Assembly (NCBI RefSeq): GCF_001742145.1
Contig: NZ_CP015749.1
Span: 3,038,001-3,102,000 of the forward strand
Source: Pectobacterium parmentieri
GTDB taxonomy: Bacteria; Pseudomonadota; Gammaproteobacteria; Enterobacterales; Enterobacteriaceae
Length of the DNA stretch: 64,000 nt
Reading direction: 5' to 3'
In this document: in pieces, positions 1-10,280 of the stretch
Position numbering within the stretch: the first letter of the stretch is position 1
Layout of the letters: the number at the start of each line of letters is the position of its first letter
The notes under the pieces: model-generated
Database searches by the model: none
What the model was told of the DNA's origin: nothing
The model's input: the letters and a program-made list of their open reading frames with translations, nothing else
Made by a program: the position numbers and the translations under genes

Positions 1-58
1 GCCTTATTTTCATCGCATAAGATGGTAGAGTACAGTTAGATTCCATCGATAAAAGCGA

Positions 59-325
59 TATACTCGTCATACTTCAAGTTGCATGTGCGTTGGCAATACT
101 CGGCTCATTCTGAGCCTCGCCCTGGAGGGCCGCCGCTAGCGGCGTTCAAATCGGCTTAGCCGATTTGTCCTCGCTCACCCCAGTCACTTACTGATGTAAG
201 CTCCTGGGGATTCACTGCGTCGCCGCGTTATTCGGCCTTACGGCCTCCCCCTCCGGGGTCAGCGCAAGCGCTGTTCAAAAACGCCTTGCCGTTTTTGTCC
301 TGAAACTCGAATTATTTAGGGTATA
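59..325. repeat. Intergenic MITE-like repeat with imperfect terminal inverted repeats
   Basis: The ends at 59-83 and 301-325 are imperfect inverted repeats of each other (18 of 25 positions match when one is reverse-complemented). The interior is packed with short palindromes, such as AAATCGGCTTAGCCGATTT near 148-166 and the arms around CGGCCTTACGGCC. This organisation is typical of non-coding, mobilisable enterobacterial intergenic repeats (ERIC/MITE-like). No ORF inside looks like a gene. The right end stops 7 bases before the ATG of the LysR gene at 333, so that gene's leader and probably its promoter lie in or before the repeat. Family membership is inferred from structure only. Confidence 0.7.
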
Positions 326-332
326 GATAAAG

Positions 333-1211
333 ATGCGGTATTCACCAGAATCCTTGCTGGCTTTTATCACCACCGTTGATGCAGGCTCGTTTTCTGCCGC
401 CGCTCGACGATTACATAAAAGCCAGTCCACCATCAGCGCCGCGATAGCGAATTTGGAAACCGATCTGGGGCTGACGCTATTTGATCGATCCGGTCACCAG
501 CCCGTTCTGACGCTGGCGGGTAGAAAAGTGCTTTCTCACGTACAGGCCATCTTATCCGCCAGTGAGGAGCTGGATGAGCTGGCGATCCGTTTGGCCGACC
601 ATATCGAACCCCGTCTGACGTTTGTACTGTCCGATATCTGGCAGGCCACCCATTACGAACCCGTGATTCAGCGTTTTGCACACAACTTTCCCGATATTGA
701 ATTTGAATGTCTGGTTGCGGAAGGCGATGACGTCATCGATCTACTACAGATGGATCGCGCACATGTCGGGCTACTGCGCGCCCAAACGGATTACCCGCCC
801 GATATCGCCGCCGCACGTTTGCAGGTTAAGACCGAAATGGCCGTCTTCGTGTCAGCCGCCCATCCACTCGCGACTGAGAAAACCGTCACCCGTAGTCAAC
901 TCGCGACGATCCGTCAGCTTTATCTCAATACCTATAAACGCAGTGACCGGCCGCAGCCGGAAGGGATCGTCTGGTCTGCGCCGTCCTACCTTATGCTATT
1001 GGAAATGGCGCAGCAGGGGCACGGCTGGAGCATTCTACCGCGCTGGCTGGTGGCACAATATGACCGACAAAAACTGGTAGAACTGCCCGTTGCAGGCTGG
1101 CCACAGTGGATTGACGTCGATGTCGTCTGGTCTAAACCCCATCCACCCGGTCCTGCTGGGCTGTGGATGATCGACAATCTCCTTGCTCAGCAAGAGAGTA
1201 CACCGTCGTAG
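333..1211 (+). CDS. LysR-family transcriptional regulator
   Basis: This 292-residue protein has the LysR layout. An N-terminal winged helix-turn-helix lies at about residues 5-64 (LLAFITTVDAGSFSAAARRL, then KSQSTISAAIANLE). A C-terminal periplasmic-binding-like effector domain lies at about 90-285. The effector and target genes cannot be read from the sequence. The neighbour downstream is fumA, about 490 bases away, so co-regulation is not implied. The ATG at 333 has no clear Shine-Dalgarno sequence because the terminal repeat of the upstream element ends just before it. The family call is firm; the function is unknown. Confidence 0.85.
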   Translation: MRYSPESLLAFITTVDAGSFSAAARRLHKSQSTISAAIANLETDLGLTLFDRSGHQPVLTLAGRKVLSHVQAILSASEELDELAIRLADHIEPRLTFVLSDIWQATHYEPVIQRFAHNFPDIEFECLVAEGDDVIDLLQMDRAHVGLLRAQTDYPPDIAAARLQVKTEMAVFVSAAHPLATEKTVTRSQLATIRQLYLNTYKRSDRPQPEGIVWSAPSYLMLLEMAQQGHGWSILPRWLVAQYDRQKLVELPVAGWPQWIDVDVVWSKPHPPGPAGLWMIDNLLAQQESTPS

Positions 1212-1240
1212 CGCGGGGAAAGTCACAGCAGTAATCATAC

Positions 1241-1265
1241 GAGCCACACCGCAGTGGCTTTTATG
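1241..1265 (+). terminator. Probable Rho-independent terminator of the LysR gene
   Basis: AGCCAC (1242-1247) pairs with GTGGCT (1254-1259) and is followed by TTTTA. It lies about 30 bases after the LysR stop. The stem is short and the T run modest. Confidence 0.45.
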
Positions 1266-1696
1266 ATGAGCCTGCTTTTTAGCGATGAGATAAAAAGCCG
1301 ATAACGGTTCCTTTATATCGCCAGTTAATAGCATTAAAGTTTAAATGGTTATTGTTTTTAATTTAACCGTTTACTTAACTTAATTAAGCCAATTAAAAGA
1401 GGAATATTTTCACGCTCACTCTCGTATTGTTTCCTGTATCCCCACACGCAGGAAACCTGTGCTGTGCCGCCGTTCGGCATCTCCGCCTCAGGGAAAAAAT
1501 AACCCGTCACATCATTATTATTGTGATGTACCAAAGTGGTACTTCCCGACAAAAAACCATACTATTATGGTGATTACTACTTTTGTATTCGAGACATTCC
1601 TGTCGTGCTGCGTAATACGCCTTACCTTAATAATAAGACGTTGAATCCTATAAAGGTCGGAATTTATTAATTAATGCCATTGCAAGTGAGAAAAAA
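1266..1696. promoter_or_regulatory. Long leader/promoter region of fumA with a 15-bp inverted repeat
   Basis: About 430 bases have no convincing gene; the short ORFs here lack ribosome sites and family features. The clearest structure is the palindrome GTACCAAAGTGGTAC at 1528-1542, which could be an operator or a short hairpin. The region is AT-rich near the fumarase gene. I cannot assign a specific regulator. Confidence 0.4.
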
Positions 1697-3340
1697 ATGT
1701 CGAATAAACCCTTCTATTACCAAGATCCTTTTCCACTAAGTAAAGATGACACCGAATATCGCCTGCTGAGCAGCGATTTTGTCTCTGTCGCGCAATTTGA
1801 AGGTCAGGACATCCTGAAAGTCGAGCCAGCGGCGTTGACCCTTCTTGCCCAACAAGCCTTCCACGATGCGTCTTTCATGCTCCGCCCCGCTCACCAGCAG
1901 CAAGTTGCCGATATTCTTCACGACCCGGAAGCGAGCGAAAACGATAAATACGTTGCTCTGCAATTCCTGCGCAACTCCGAAATTTCCGCCAAGGGCATCC
2001 TGCCGACCTGTCAGGATACCGGTACGGCAATCATCGTGGGTAAAAAAGGTCAGAACGTCTGGACTGGCAGCAACGATGCCGAAGCGCTGTCCAAGGGCGT
2101 ATACAACACGTTCATTGAAGACAACCTGCGTTACTCACAAAACGCCGCGTTGGATATGTATAAAGAGGTCAATACTGGCACCAACCTGCCCGCGCAGATT
2201 GATCTTTACAGCACCGAGGGCGAAGACTATAAATTCCTGTTCGTCACCAAAGGCGGCGGTTCTGCCAACAAAACCTACCTGTATCAGGAAACCAAAGCGC
2301 TGCTGACGCCGGGTAAATTGAAGAGCTTCCTGATCGAGAAAATGCGTTCACTGGGCACTGCGGCCTGCCCGCCGTACCACATCGCGTTTGTCATTGGTGG
2401 CACTTCGGCGGAAACCACGTTGAAAACGGTGAAGCTGGCTTCGACCAAGTACTACGACGAACTGCCAACGGAAGGTAATGAACACGGCCAGGCGTTCCGC
2501 GATGTGGCACTGGAACAGGAAATTCTGGAAGCGGCGCGCGATCTGGGTCTGGGCGCGCAGTTCGGCGGTAAATATTTCGCGCATGACGTGCGGATTATCC
2601 GCCTGCCGCGCCACGGCGCATCGTGTCCGGTCGGCATGGGCGTGTCCTGTTCCGCTGACCGCAACATCAAAGGCAAGATCAACCGCAAAGGCGTCTGGCT
2701 GGAGCAGTTAGAGCAGAATCCGGGCAAATATATTCCTGAGCACCTGCGTGAAACGGGCGAAGGCGATGCGGTTAAAATCGATCTGAACCGCCCGATGGCC
2801 GAGATCCTGAAGACGCTATCGCAGTATCCGGTATCTACCCGCCTTTCCCTGACGGGCACCATCATCGTGGGCCGTGATATTGCTCACGCCAAGTTGAAGG
2901 AGCGTCTGGATAACGGCGAAGGCCTGCCGCAGTACATCAAAGATCACCCGATCTACTACGCCGGCCCGGCGAAAACGCCGGAAGGTTACCCATCGGGTTC
3001 ATTAGGCCCAACCACCGCAGGCCGCATGGATTCCTACGTTGATTTGCTGCAAGCTAACGGCGGCAGCATGGTCATGCTGGCGAAAGGCAACCGCAGCCAA
3101 CAGGTGACCGACGCGTGCCATAAACACGGCGGTTTCTACCTCGGCAGCATCGGCGGCCCGGCAGCGATTCTGGCGCAGAACAGCATCAAGAGCCTGACCT
3201 GCGTGGAATATCCGGAGCTGGGAATGGAAGCCATCTGGAAAATCGAAGTCGAAGATTTCCCTGCTTTTATTCTGGTCGATGATAAAGGCAACGATTTCTT
3301 CCAGGTGATTCAGAGCGCCACGTGCGTGAAATGTGGCTAA
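1697..3340 (+). CDS. fumA: Fumarate hydratase, class I (iron-sulfur)
   Basis: This cytoplasmic TCA-cycle enzyme converts fumarate and malate reversibly and belongs to the oxygen-sensitive [4Fe-4S] class I family. Its 547 residues match the E. coli FumA/FumB length (548). The N-terminal half has the catalytic/cluster-domain motif [12 protein letters not shown] (about 100-112). The C-terminal half carries the swivelling domain with [20 protein letters not shown] and an extreme C-terminal CVKCG. The gene stands alone with a long leader and is followed by a strong terminator at 3366. FumA and FumB cannot be separated by sequence alone; the reaction is the same. Confidence 0.93.
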   Translation: MSNKPFYYQDPFPLSKDDTEYRLLSSDFVSVAQFEGQDILKVEPAALTLLAQQAFHDASFMLRPAHQQQVADILHDPEASENDKYVALQFLRNSEISAKGILPTCQDTGTAIIVGKKGQNVWTGSNDAEALSKGVYNTFIEDNLRYSQNAALDMYKEVNTGTNLPAQIDLYSTEGEDYKFLFVTKGGGSANKTYLYQETKALLTPGKLKSFLIEKMRSLGTAACPPYHIAFVIGGTSAETTLKTVKLASTKYYDELPTEGNEHGQAFRDVALEQEILEAARDLGLGAQFGGKYFAHDVRIIRLPRHGASCPVGMGVSCSADRNIKGKINRKGVWLEQLEQNPGKYIPEHLRETGEGDAVKIDLNRPMAEILKTLSQYPVSTRLSLTGTIIVGRDIAHAKLKERLDNGEGLPQYIKDHPIYYAGPAKTPEGYPSGSLGPTTAGRMDSYVDLLQANGGSMVMLAKGNRSQQVTDACHKHGGFYLGSIGGPAAILAQNSIKSLTCVEYPELGMEAIWKIEVEDFPAFILVDDKGNDFFQVIQSATCVKCG

Positions 3341-3365
3341 ACAAGCCATAGCATGTTCATATACC

Positions 3366-3393
3366 AACGCCCCGACCATCGGGGCGTTTTTTA
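3366..3393 (+). terminator. Rho-independent terminator after fumA
   Basis: AACGCCCC (3366-3373) pairs with GGGGCGTT (3381-3388), followed by TTTT. It overlaps the 3' end of the convergent norR gene, whose stop is at 3391-3393. Confidence 0.85.
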
Positions 3394-4926
3394 TTTGATG
3401 CCCAGTCGCTTCGCCAGACGATGCAGGTTTCCGCCGTCCATTTCCAATTCTCTGGCGCAGGATGACCAGTTGCCTTGGTGGCGTGCCAACGTTTGTTGGA
3501 TAATCCGACGCTGATAATCATCCGTTGCCTCCCTCAGGCCACCGCTGATGAAATACGCGGGCACTGTCTCAATAGCATTCGACGATGCTATTGAATAAAC
3601 CGGCTGGGAGGGCAGTTCGAGATTAAAATGCTCAGGGCCTAAAAGCACCTCGCCCGATTCCTGTCCCGCTCTCGCCAGTACGGTGGCGCGGTAAATGGAA
3701 TGTTCCAGTTCACGTACATTCCCCGGCCAATCGTACCGCTCCAGCAGCGCGCCCGCTTCTGCAGTCAGCGCCAAACGCACTAATCCCAACTGCACGCGGC
3801 TACGTTCACAGAAGAAACCTGCCAGCAGCGCCACATCCTGACTGCGCTCACGCAGCGGTGGTACAGACAGCGGGAACACGCTCAACCGGTGGAATAAATC
3901 GGCGCGGAAAGCGCCATCCAATACCGCTTGCCGCAGGTCTCGGTTGGTCGCCGCCAGCACGCGCACATTCACTTTCAGGCTGCTGTCATCCCCCACGCGC
4001 TGTAGATCGCCGTACTGCAAGACGCGTAGCAGCTTCGCCTGTAGCGTTAACGACAGCTCGCCAATCTCATCCAGAAACAGCGTGCCGTTATCCGCCATTT
4101 CAAACTTACCGGTTCGATGGTGAATCGCACCGGTAAACGCCCCTTTCACATGACCAAACAGTTCACTCTCGGCCACCGATTCGGGCAGCGCAGCGCAGTT
4201 TAGATAGACCAAAGGATGATTCGCGCGACTGGAGCCATGATGGATCGCCCGCGCCACCAACTCTTTACCGACGCCAGTTTCCCCCATGATCAGCACATTC
4301 AGATCGGAACCTGCGACGATATTCACTTCTTTCTTCAACCGCTGCATCGGCTCCGACAGGCCAACCATTTCCTCCACGCTTTCCGCCGCTGGGCTTTCAG
4401 CGCGTACCGGCGCGGGCAACTGCCGCTCAAGACGCTCCATCAGCAGCGCATTGCTCAGCGCCGCCGCCGCCATCGCTCCTACCAGCCGCAGTTCTTCATC
4501 GCTAAAATGATCGAACTGACACGGGTCCATGCCGTCCACGGTCAGCGCACCGATCAGGTTCTGATTGGCAAATAGCGGCAGGCCAACGCAGGCGTGTACC
4601 TTAAGATCCTCTTGGCTGGGGATCAGACCGTCATACGGATCGGGAAGGTGGCTGTCCGCCGGAAAACGCACCACGTCACCGGCACGAGCAATCGCCTCTA
4701 ACCGAGGATGATCGGACAGGCGAAAGCGTCGCCCCAGCACGTCCGGTGCCAGACCATCGATCGCCAGCGGGCGGAATAGCTGATTTTCGTAACGCAGCAG
4801 CGCCGACGCATCGCAGCGCAACAGTTGGCGCAGGCTGTTGATCAAACGCTGAAAACGATCCTGATTCGACAACCCCATTTGCAGTTCGATAGCGATGCGG
4901 GCAAGAGCGTTAATGGAAAGCGTCAT
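3391..4926 (-). CDS. norR: NorR, nitric oxide-sensing sigma-54 activator
   Basis: NorR senses NO through a non-heme iron in its N-terminal GAF domain and then activates sigma-54 transcription of norVW. The GAF domain covers about residues 20-175. The AAA+ domain (about 185-420) has Walker A GETGVGKE, the sigma-54-contact motif GAFTGA and the [11 protein letters not shown] region. The C-terminal helix-turn-helix is [25 protein letters not shown] chose ATG 4926 ([16 protein letters not shown]) because it matches the E. coli N-terminus and has AGGA seven bases upstream. A start at 4956 would lie inside a NorR operator. The gene is divergent from norV, as in E. coli. Confidence 0.95.
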   Translation of the reverse strand: MTLSINALARIAIELQMGLSNQDRFQRLINSLRQLLRCDASALLRYENQLFRPLAIDGLAPDVLGRRFRLSDHPRLEAIARAGDVVRFPADSHLPDPYDGLIPSQEDLKVHACVGLPLFANQNLIGALTVDGMDPCQFDHFSDEELRLVGAMAAAALSNALLMERLERQLPAPVRAESPAAESVEEMVGLSEPMQRLKKEVNIVAGSDLNVLIMGETGVGKELVARAIHHGSSRANHPLVYLNCAALPESVAESELFGHVKGAFTGAIHHRTGKFEMADNGTLFLDEIGELSLTLQAKLLRVLQYGDLQRVGDDSSLKVNVRVLAATNRDLRQAVLDGAFRADLFHRLSVFPLSVPPLRERSQDVALLAGFFCERSRVQLGLVRLALTAEAGALLERYDWPGNVRELEHSIYRATVLARAGQESGEVLLGPEHFNLELPSQPVYSIASSNAIETVPAYFISGGLREATDDYQRRIIQQTLARHQGNWSSCARELEMDGGNLHRLAKRLGIK

Positions 4927-4930
4927 GGTG

Positions 4931-4988
4931 TGTCCTAATGACATTGCCTGTGTCATTAAGACAATAGATAAAGAATGTCATTTTGACA
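4931..4988. promoter_or_regulatory. Three NorR operator sites in the norR-norV intergenic region
   Basis: Three 13-bp sites share the pattern TGTC-N5-GACA: TGTCCTAATGACA (4931-4943), TGTCATTAAGACA (4951-4963) and TGTCATTTTGACA (4976-4988). E. coli norVW is known to need three NorR enhancer sites with a GT-N7-AC core, and these fit in number, spacing and location. The first overlaps the norR ribosome-binding region, which suggests autoregulation. Confidence 0.88.
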
Positions 4989-5030
4989 ATCATTATTTAT
5001 TAAATCGTTATAAATCAACATAGTAAAAAC

Positions 5031-5046
5031 TGGCACGCTTCCTGCA
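5031..5046 (+). promoter_or_regulatory. Sigma-54 promoter of norVW
   Basis: TGGCACGCTTCCTGCA matches the -24/-12 consensus TGGCAC-N5-TTGCA with one mismatch. It lies 48 bases before the norV ATG and about 43 bases after the last NorR site. The AT-rich stretch between them, near AATCAACATAGTA, could bind IHF. Confidence 0.88.
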
Positions 5047-5093
5047 ATCTCTACAACATATTTTCCCGCATATGATTATTGAGGTTTCAGAAC

Positions 5094-6611
5094 ATGACGA
5101 TTCACGTTAAGAACAACATCCACTGGGTTGGACAACGCGACTGGGAAGTCCGTGATTTTCACGGCACGGAATACAAAACGTTGCAAGGCAGCAGCTATAA
5201 CAGCTACCTGATCCGCGAAGAGAAAACCGTACTGATCGATACCGTCGATCACAAATTCAGCCGTGAATTTGTGCAGAATCTGATGGCGGAAGTGGATCTG
5301 AACACGATTGATTATATCGTGATCAACCATGCCGAAGAGGATCACGCCGGGGCGCTGAGCGAACTGATGGCGCGTATTCCCAACACGCCAATTTACTGCA
5401 CCTACAACGCGATCGATTCCATTACCGGCCATCACCACCATCCTGAGTGGAATTTCCACACGGTCAAAACCGGTGACACGCTGGATATTGGCAACGGCAA
5501 GCAGTTGATCTTTATCGAAACACCGATGCTGCACTGGCCGGACAGCATGATGACCTACATGACCGAGGATGCCGTGCTGTTCAGCAACGATGCATTCGGC
5601 CAGCACTACTGCGATGAGCACCTGTTTAATGACGAGGTGGATCAAACCGAACTGTTCGAACAGTGCCAGCGCTATTTCGCCAATATCTTGACGCCGTTCA
5701 GCCGTCTGGTAACCGCCAAGATCCACGAAGTGCTGGGCTTCAACCTGCCACTGTCGATGGTTGCCACCTCACACGGCGTGGTATGGCGTGACGACCCTGC
5801 CCAGATCATCCATCTGTATCTGAAGTGGGCAGACAGCTATCAGGAAGATCGCATCACGCTGTTTTACGACACCATGTCCAATAACACCCGCATGATGGCC
5901 GACGCTATTGCGCAAGGTATCAACGATGTCGACCCCGGCGTTGCAGTAAAAATCTATAACGTCGCCCGCCACGACAAGAACGAGATTCTGACGCAGGTCT
6001 TCCGCTCGAAAGGTGTGCTCGTCGGTTCATCCACCATGAATAACGTGATGATGCCAAAGGTCGCTGCCATGCTGGAAGAGATCACCGGCCTGCGTTTCCA
6101 AAACAAGAAAGCTTCGGCGTTCGGTAGCTACGGCTGGAACGGCGGTGCGGTAGACCGCGTTCAAACCCGTCTGATGGACGCCGGTTTTGAAACTACACTG
6201 GCGCTGAAAACCAAGTGGCGTCCTGACGGCTCAGCGCTGGAAATTTGCCGCGAACACGGCCGCGAAATTGCCCGCCAGTGGGCGCTGCATCCGCTGGATG
6301 ATACGCCTGCCCGTCGCGTCATTTCCCCCACAAAACAGGTCGCCGCACCGCAAACCGCAGCCGCTGTGAGCGCCCCTGCCGAAAGCGCTTGTGGCTGTAG
6401 TGAAGTGGCTGCGCCATCATCAACAGCACAGCCAGCAGCCACGTCAGAAAGCGGCTGTATGCAGTGCAGCGTATGCCAGTGGATCTACGATCCGGCACTC
6501 GGCGAGCCAATGCAGGATGTCACGCCTGGCACCATGTGGTCTGACGTACCCGACAGCTTCCTCTGCCCGGAATGTGGACTGGGTAAAGACGTTTTCAATC
6601 CGATTCGCTAA
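5094..6611 (+). CDS. norV: NorV, anaerobic nitric oxide reductase flavorubredoxin
   Basis: NorV reduces NO to N2O in the cytoplasm under low oxygen. The N-terminal metallo-beta-lactamase-like di-iron domain contains HAEEDH (residues 79-84). The flavodoxin FMN domain follows (about 255-395, [16 protein letters not shown]). After an Ala/Pro/Ser-rich linker comes a C-terminal rubredoxin with two Cys-x2-Cys pairs (CSVC and CPEC). The start is ATG 5094 with GAGG upstream; an upstream TTG at 5079 would add five residues not present in E. coli NorV. The linker carries extra cysteines (ACGCS, GCMQCS), longer than in E. coli. It is followed 10 bases later by norW. Confidence 0.96.
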   Translation: MTIHVKNNIHWVGQRDWEVRDFHGTEYKTLQGSSYNSYLIREEKTVLIDTVDHKFSREFVQNLMAEVDLNTIDYIVINHAEEDHAGALSELMARIPNTPIYCTYNAIDSITGHHHHPEWNFHTVKTGDTLDIGNGKQLIFIETPMLHWPDSMMTYMTEDAVLFSNDAFGQHYCDEHLFNDEVDQTELFEQCQRYFANILTPFSRLVTAKIHEVLGFNLPLSMVATSHGVVWRDDPAQIIHLYLKWADSYQEDRITLFYDTMSNNTRMMADAIAQGINDVDPGVAVKIYNVARHDKNEILTQVFRSKGVLVGSSTMNNVMMPKVAAMLEEITGLRFQNKKASAFGSYGWNGGAVDRVQTRLMDAGFETTLALKTKWRPDGSALEICREHGREIARQWALHPLDDTPARRVISPTKQVAAPQTAAAVSAPAESACGCSEVAAPSSTAQPAATSESGCMQCSVCQWIYDPALGEPMQDVTPGTMWSDVPDSFLCPECGLGKDVFNPIR

Positions 6612-6621
6612 GGAGAGGAGG

Positions 6622-7770
6622 ATGAAAGATATCGTGATTATTGGCGCGGGCTTTGCCGCCCGCCAACTCATCCGGCAGTTGCGTAAACTGGATGCTCACA
6701 GCCCTATCCGCCTGATCGCCGCCGACAGCGGCGATGAGTACAACAAACCGGATTTAAGCCATGTGATGAGCCTGCAACAGCACGCCGACGATCTGACCAA
6801 AATGCACGCCACCGCGTTTGCCGAAGAAAACCGTATTACGCTGCTGGCTAATACGCGCGTTACCGCGATTGATCGCCATGCACAGCAAGTCGTCTGCGGC
6901 ACAGATCGTTACGATTACCACAAGCTGGTATTCGCGACCGGGGCCAGCGCCATCGTGCCACTGATTCCGGGGCGCGAACACATGCTGACGCTCAATAGCC
7001 AGCAGGAATACCGCATCCACGAAACTCGACTCTGGCAGGCCGAACGCGTGCTGGTGCTCGGTGCCGGGCTCATCGGCACTGAACTGGCGATGGATTTGAG
7101 TCGCGCCGGAAAGCGGGTCACACTGGTTGACTGCGCCAGTAACATTCTGTCCGCATTGATGCCGCCTGAAGTCAGCGCACGCCTGCAATTCACCCTGACG
7201 CAGCAAGGCGTTTCACTGCAGTTGAATACGACGGTGCAGCAACTGGAAAAAACCGAAACTGGTGTGCAGGCGATATTTACCGATGGTCGCACGGTCGAAG
7301 TGGACGAGATCATCTCTGCAATCGGTTTGCAGGCCAATATGCAACTGGCGAAAGCGGCAGATTTGGCGGTGCGGAAAGGCATCCAGACCAATGCACAGTT
7401 GCAGACCACCGATCCGCAGATTTATGCGCTGGGTGACTGTGCGGAAATTGGCGGTAAGCTGCTGCCTTTCCTGCAACCGATTCAACTCAGCGCTATCACG
7501 CTGGCGAAAAACCTACTAGGTGCCAGCGAAGCGCTGACGCTGCCACCGATGCTGGTTAAAATCAAGACGCCGCTGTTCCCTCTACAGATGGCTGGCGATA
7601 CCACTGGCGACGATTTGCACTGGCAGCAGGAATGGAACGAGCAGGGGATGGTGGCAAAAGCGCTGGATGACCAACAAAGGCTGCGTGCCTTTGTGGTCGG
7701 CGGTGAGCGGATGAAAGAGGCATTTCCGCTGCTGCGACAGCTTTCCACGATAAGTTCAACCACAGCCTGA
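6622..7770 (+). CDS. norW: NorW, NADH:flavorubredoxin reductase
   Basis: NorW passes electrons from NADH to the rubredoxin domain of NorV. The 382-residue protein has an FAD-binding GxGxxA motif at the N-terminus (IIGAGFAARQL) and a central NAD-binding motif (LGAGLIGTELAMDL). The later GDCAEIGG segment is typical of this pyridine-nucleotide-disulfide oxidoreductase family. ATG 6622 follows AGGAGAGGAG and matches the E. coli start (377 residues). The open frame extends upstream to 6391 inside norV, but that part is a shadow of norV. norVW form one sigma-54/NorR transcript. Confidence 0.95.
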   Translation: MKDIVIIGAGFAARQLIRQLRKLDAHSPIRLIAADSGDEYNKPDLSHVMSLQQHADDLTKMHATAFAEENRITLLANTRVTAIDRHAQQVVCGTDRYDYHKLVFATGASAIVPLIPGREHMLTLNSQQEYRIHETRLWQAERVLVLGAGLIGTELAMDLSRAGKRVTLVDCASNILSALMPPEVSARLQFTLTQQGVSLQLNTTVQQLEKTETGVQAIFTDGRTVEVDEIISAIGLQANMQLAKAADLAVRKGIQTNAQLQTTDPQIYALGDCAEIGGKLLPFLQPIQLSAITLAKNLLGASEALTLPPMLVKIKTPLFPLQMAGDTTGDDLHWQQEWNEQGMVAKALDDQQRLRAFVVGGERMKEAFPLLRQLSTISSTTA

Positions 7771-7875
7771 CGCGGAAAAATAAATAATGCATTTAAAATA
7801 CATATTTCTGGTCAGCTAGCGTGTGGATTAATAGAATACGGCTATCGCTTTTAGAATTTACGGACCGAGGTAACG

Positions 7876-8736
7876 ATGCAAGATCTCATTTGTTATAAGA
7901 AGATGCCACAGTGGAACAGCCAGACGCTGCCTGCCGCGTTTCAGGAAAAGCACAACACGCAGGAAGGTACCTGGGCAAAACTGACCGTGCTGAAAGGGGA
8001 AATGACCTTTTCTATGCTGACCGAAGATGGTGATACGCTGGAGACATTCCACTTCACCGAGCAGAACCAGCCGCCGTTTGTGGAGCCACAGGCGTGGCAC
8101 CGCATCGTATCGTTCTCTGACGATCTTGAGTGTCAGCTTAGCTTTTTCTGTTCGGCGGAAGATTTCTACCATAAAAAATACGGCCTGACGCGTACCCATT
8201 CCGAAGTAATCAACGCAGTGCAGCACATCAAGCCAGGCAAAACGCTGGATTTAGGCTGTGGCGGCGGGCGTAACTCGCTGTATCTGAACCTGCGCGGATT
8301 TGATGTGACCGCCTGTGATAAACACGAGCAAAGCATTGATTCGCTGAATAACATTATCAAGAGCGAAGCACTGGATAACATCCGGGCGGGCGTTTACAAC
8401 ATCAATCTGGCAGAAATCAAAGAGCAATACGACTTCATCCTGTCGACCGTCGTATTGATGTTCCTGGAACGCGACCGTATTCCGCACATCATCAGCAATA
8501 TGCAAGACAGCACGGTTGATGGCGGCTATAACCTGATTATCGCCGCGATGTCGACGGAAGATTGTCCGTGCCCGATGCCCTTCTCGTTTACCTTTAAAGA
8601 AGACGAGTTGAAGAACTATTACGCCGATTGGGAAATCCTTAAATACAACGAGGACATGGGCGAACTACACAAGACAGATGCGCAGGGTAATCGCATCAAG
8701 CTACGTTTCGCGACGCTGCTGGCAAGAAAACCCTAA
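7876..8736 (+). CDS. tehB: TehB, SAM-dependent tellurite-resistance methyltransferase
   Basis: The C-terminal about 190 residues form a class I methyltransferase with the SAM motif [14 protein letters not shown], followed by [12 protein letters not shown]. It is homologous to TehB, which volatilises or detoxifies tellurite. The N-terminal about 90 residues ([14 protein letters not shown]...) are a small cupin-like DUF1971 domain. It is present in the long, Haemophilus-type TehB (286 residues) and absent from the 197-residue E. coli form. No tehA exporter gene is adjacent. The physiological substrate may not be tellurite. Confidence 0.85.
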   Translation: MQDLICYKKMPQWNSQTLPAAFQEKHNTQEGTWAKLTVLKGEMTFSMLTEDGDTLETFHFTEQNQPPFVEPQAWHRIVSFSDDLECQLSFFCSAEDFYHKKYGLTRTHSEVINAVQHIKPGKTLDLGCGGGRNSLYLNLRGFDVTACDKHEQSIDSLNNIIKSEALDNIRAGVYNINLAEIKEQYDFILSTVVLMFLERDRIPHIISNMQDSTVDGGYNLIIAAMSTEDCPCPMPFSFTFKEDELKNYYADWEILKYNEDMGELHKTDAQGNRIKLRFATLLARKP

Positions 8737-8771
8737 GCACCGGTGAGTTGTTATAGCATCAGTCATAAAAC

Positions 8772-8797
8772 AAAAGGGCCGATTAATCGGCCCTTTT
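8772..8797. terminator. Bidirectional terminator between tehB and ribB
   Basis: AAAAGGGCCGATT pairs perfectly with AATCGGCCCTTTT. T runs occur on both strands, which suits the two convergent genes. Confidence 0.88.
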
Positions 8798-8819
8798 GTC
8801 TACATGATTTCCGCAAAAA

Positions 8820-9473
8820 TCAGCTAGCTTTGCGCTCTGCCGCAATGCGGTAAGCGACCAGATCTTCGATCGTCAGCACCAGCATGTCGTGCTGTTTGGC
8901 AAACGCGATCACTTCCGGCGCGTGCGCCATTGAGCCATCATCGTTCGTCAGTTCACACAGTACGCCAGACGGCTTCAGGCCCGCCAGCGTCATCAGATCA
9001 ACCGTTGCTTCCGTGTGACCACCGCGCGTTAATACGCCACCCGGCTGGGCGCGCAACGGGAACACATGACCAGGGCGATTCAGATCGCTCGGCTTCGCAT
9101 TATCCGCAATCGCAGCACGAATGGTGGTCAAGCGATCTCCAGCGGAAACCCCCGTCGTCACGCCTTCGGCGGCTTCGATGGTTACGGTGAACGCCGTTTG
9201 GTAATGGCTGGAATTCTTCTCCACCATCATCGGCAAGTCCAACTGCTGGCGACGCTCTTCCGTCAGGCACAGGCACACAATGCCACTGCCGTGACGGATC
9301 GTCAGCGCCATTTGTTCAACGGTCATGTTTTCAGCGGAGAAGATCATATCACCTTCGTTTTCACGATCTTCATCATCCAGCACCAGCACACCGCGGCCAT
9401 GACGCAATGCATCAAGTGCGCGTTCTACGCGTTCGGTAGGATTGCCAAATTCAGAAAGTAATGTCTGATTCAT
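8820..9473 (-). CDS. ribB: RibB, 3,4-dihydroxy-2-butanone-4-phosphate synthase
   Basis: RibB converts ribulose 5-phosphate to 3,4-dihydroxy-2-butanone 4-phosphate plus formate, supplying the xylene-ring carbons of riboflavin. The 217-residue protein carries [10 protein letters not shown] (acidic metal-binding loop), RHGSGIVC and RPGHVFPL...[11 protein letters not shown], all diagnostic. I chose ATG 9473 ([10 protein letters not shown]), which matches E. coli; the frame runs five codons further upstream. The gene has a long leader containing an FMN riboswitch, so expression should fall when flavin is abundant. Confidence 0.96.
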   Translation of the reverse strand: MNQTLLSEFGNPTERVERALDALRHGRGVLVLDDEDRENEGDMIFSAENMTVEQMALTIRHGSGIVCLCLTEERRQQLDLPMMVEKNSSHYQTAFTVTIEAAEGVTTGVSAGDRLTTIRAAIADNAKPSDLNRPGHVFPLRAQPGGVLTRGGHTEATVDLMTLAGLKPSGVLCELTNDDGSMAHAPEVIAFAKQHDMLVLTIEDLVAYRIAAERKAS

Positions 9474-9601
9474 GGTAAAAAACCTCAATGTTATTATGAA
9501 TTACCAGAATCAGGGCGAGCTTGAGGAGTAACCACTACCACTGGTTGCATAGTAATGGCTAACAAAAATAACGCGAGCGGGCATATAGCCCGACAGATAC
9601 C

Positions 9602-9797
9602 GTTACTCTCTCCCATCCGGACTCTAACCGTCGGCTCCGGAATTACACCGGATCTGCTGACCTCACGTTGCTAAACTGGCAATAAAAACCGGAAAACACA
9701 ACGTAAGCGCTCGCGGGCTTCCAGTGCGCAGAACCTTATTCGTTCATACGTTCACTGGTTTACCGCCGGTGGGGAATTACACCCCGCCCTGAGAATA
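9602..9797 (-). promoter_or_regulatory. FMN riboswitch (RFN element) in the ribB leader
   Basis: Read on the minus strand, the leader has the conserved RFN blocks in order. CTTATTCTCAGGGCGGGGTG with CCCCACCGGCGGTAAA lies at about 9760-9797. AGCCCGCGAGCGC follows near 9711. GGTCAGCAGATCCGGT, TTCCGGAGCCGACGGTTAGA and GTCCGGATGGGAGAGAG run down to about 9605. This is the classic FMN aptamer, located about 130 bases before the ribB start as in E. coli. Confidence 0.95.
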
Positions 9798-9986
9798 AGC
9801 AGATTTACTATAACGCTAATACCTCGATAGGGCAATTGATCCGCTACAGGAAATAGGGCAAAACGTATGCTGGAATACAGTAAAATTATGCTGAATATGT
9901 GCAAAGCAGATGTCGGATTTCATTTATAGCCATTACACTTGCTCTTGCTATAGTATTTACTTACATAACCTAATCAGGAAAGCGAC

Positions 9987-10268
9987 ATGATTGACCCAAA
10001 GAAGATTGAGCAAATCGCCCGTCAAGTGCATGAATCCATGCCAAAAGGTATCCGGGAATTGGGTGATGATGTGGAGAAGAAGGTTCGTCAGGTCTTGCAA
10101 GCACAACTGACCCGACTGGATTTGGTGAACCGTGAAGAGTTCGATATTCAGACGCAGGTTCTGCTCCGCACTCGCGAGAAGATTGCCCGTCTGGAACAGC
10201 GTCTGACCGAGTTGGAAGCGAAGTTGTCTGCGGAAGAAAAGCCTGCCACCGTAGCGGAAAACGATTAA
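9987..10268 (+). CDS. ubiK: UbiK, ubiquinone biosynthesis accessory factor
   Basis: This 93-residue protein matches the YqiC/UbiK (BMFP) family. UbiK works with UbiJ in the soluble Ubi complex for aerobic coenzyme Q synthesis. The N-terminus is [21 protein letters not shown]. The C-terminal half is a predicted amphipathic coiled coil ([22 protein letters not shown]). The start ATG follows an AGGAAAG ribosome site. It is divergent from ribB, the same neighbour as in E. coli. Confidence 0.93.
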   Translation: MIDPKKIEQIARQVHESMPKGIRELGDDVEKKVRQVLQAQLTRLDLVNREEFDIQTQVLLRTREKIARLEQRLTELEAKLSAEEKPATVAEND

Positions 10269-10280
10269 TCGTCACCCGAT

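Noticed and set aside
1459..1644. 61-codon ORF in the fumA leader
   Set aside because: No ribosome site, no recognisable family, and it covers the palindrome; probably chance.
6391..6621. Upstream extension of norW inside norV
   Set aside because: It is another frame of the rubredoxin-linker region of norV; the norW start at 6622 has a strong ribosome site and matches known NorW.
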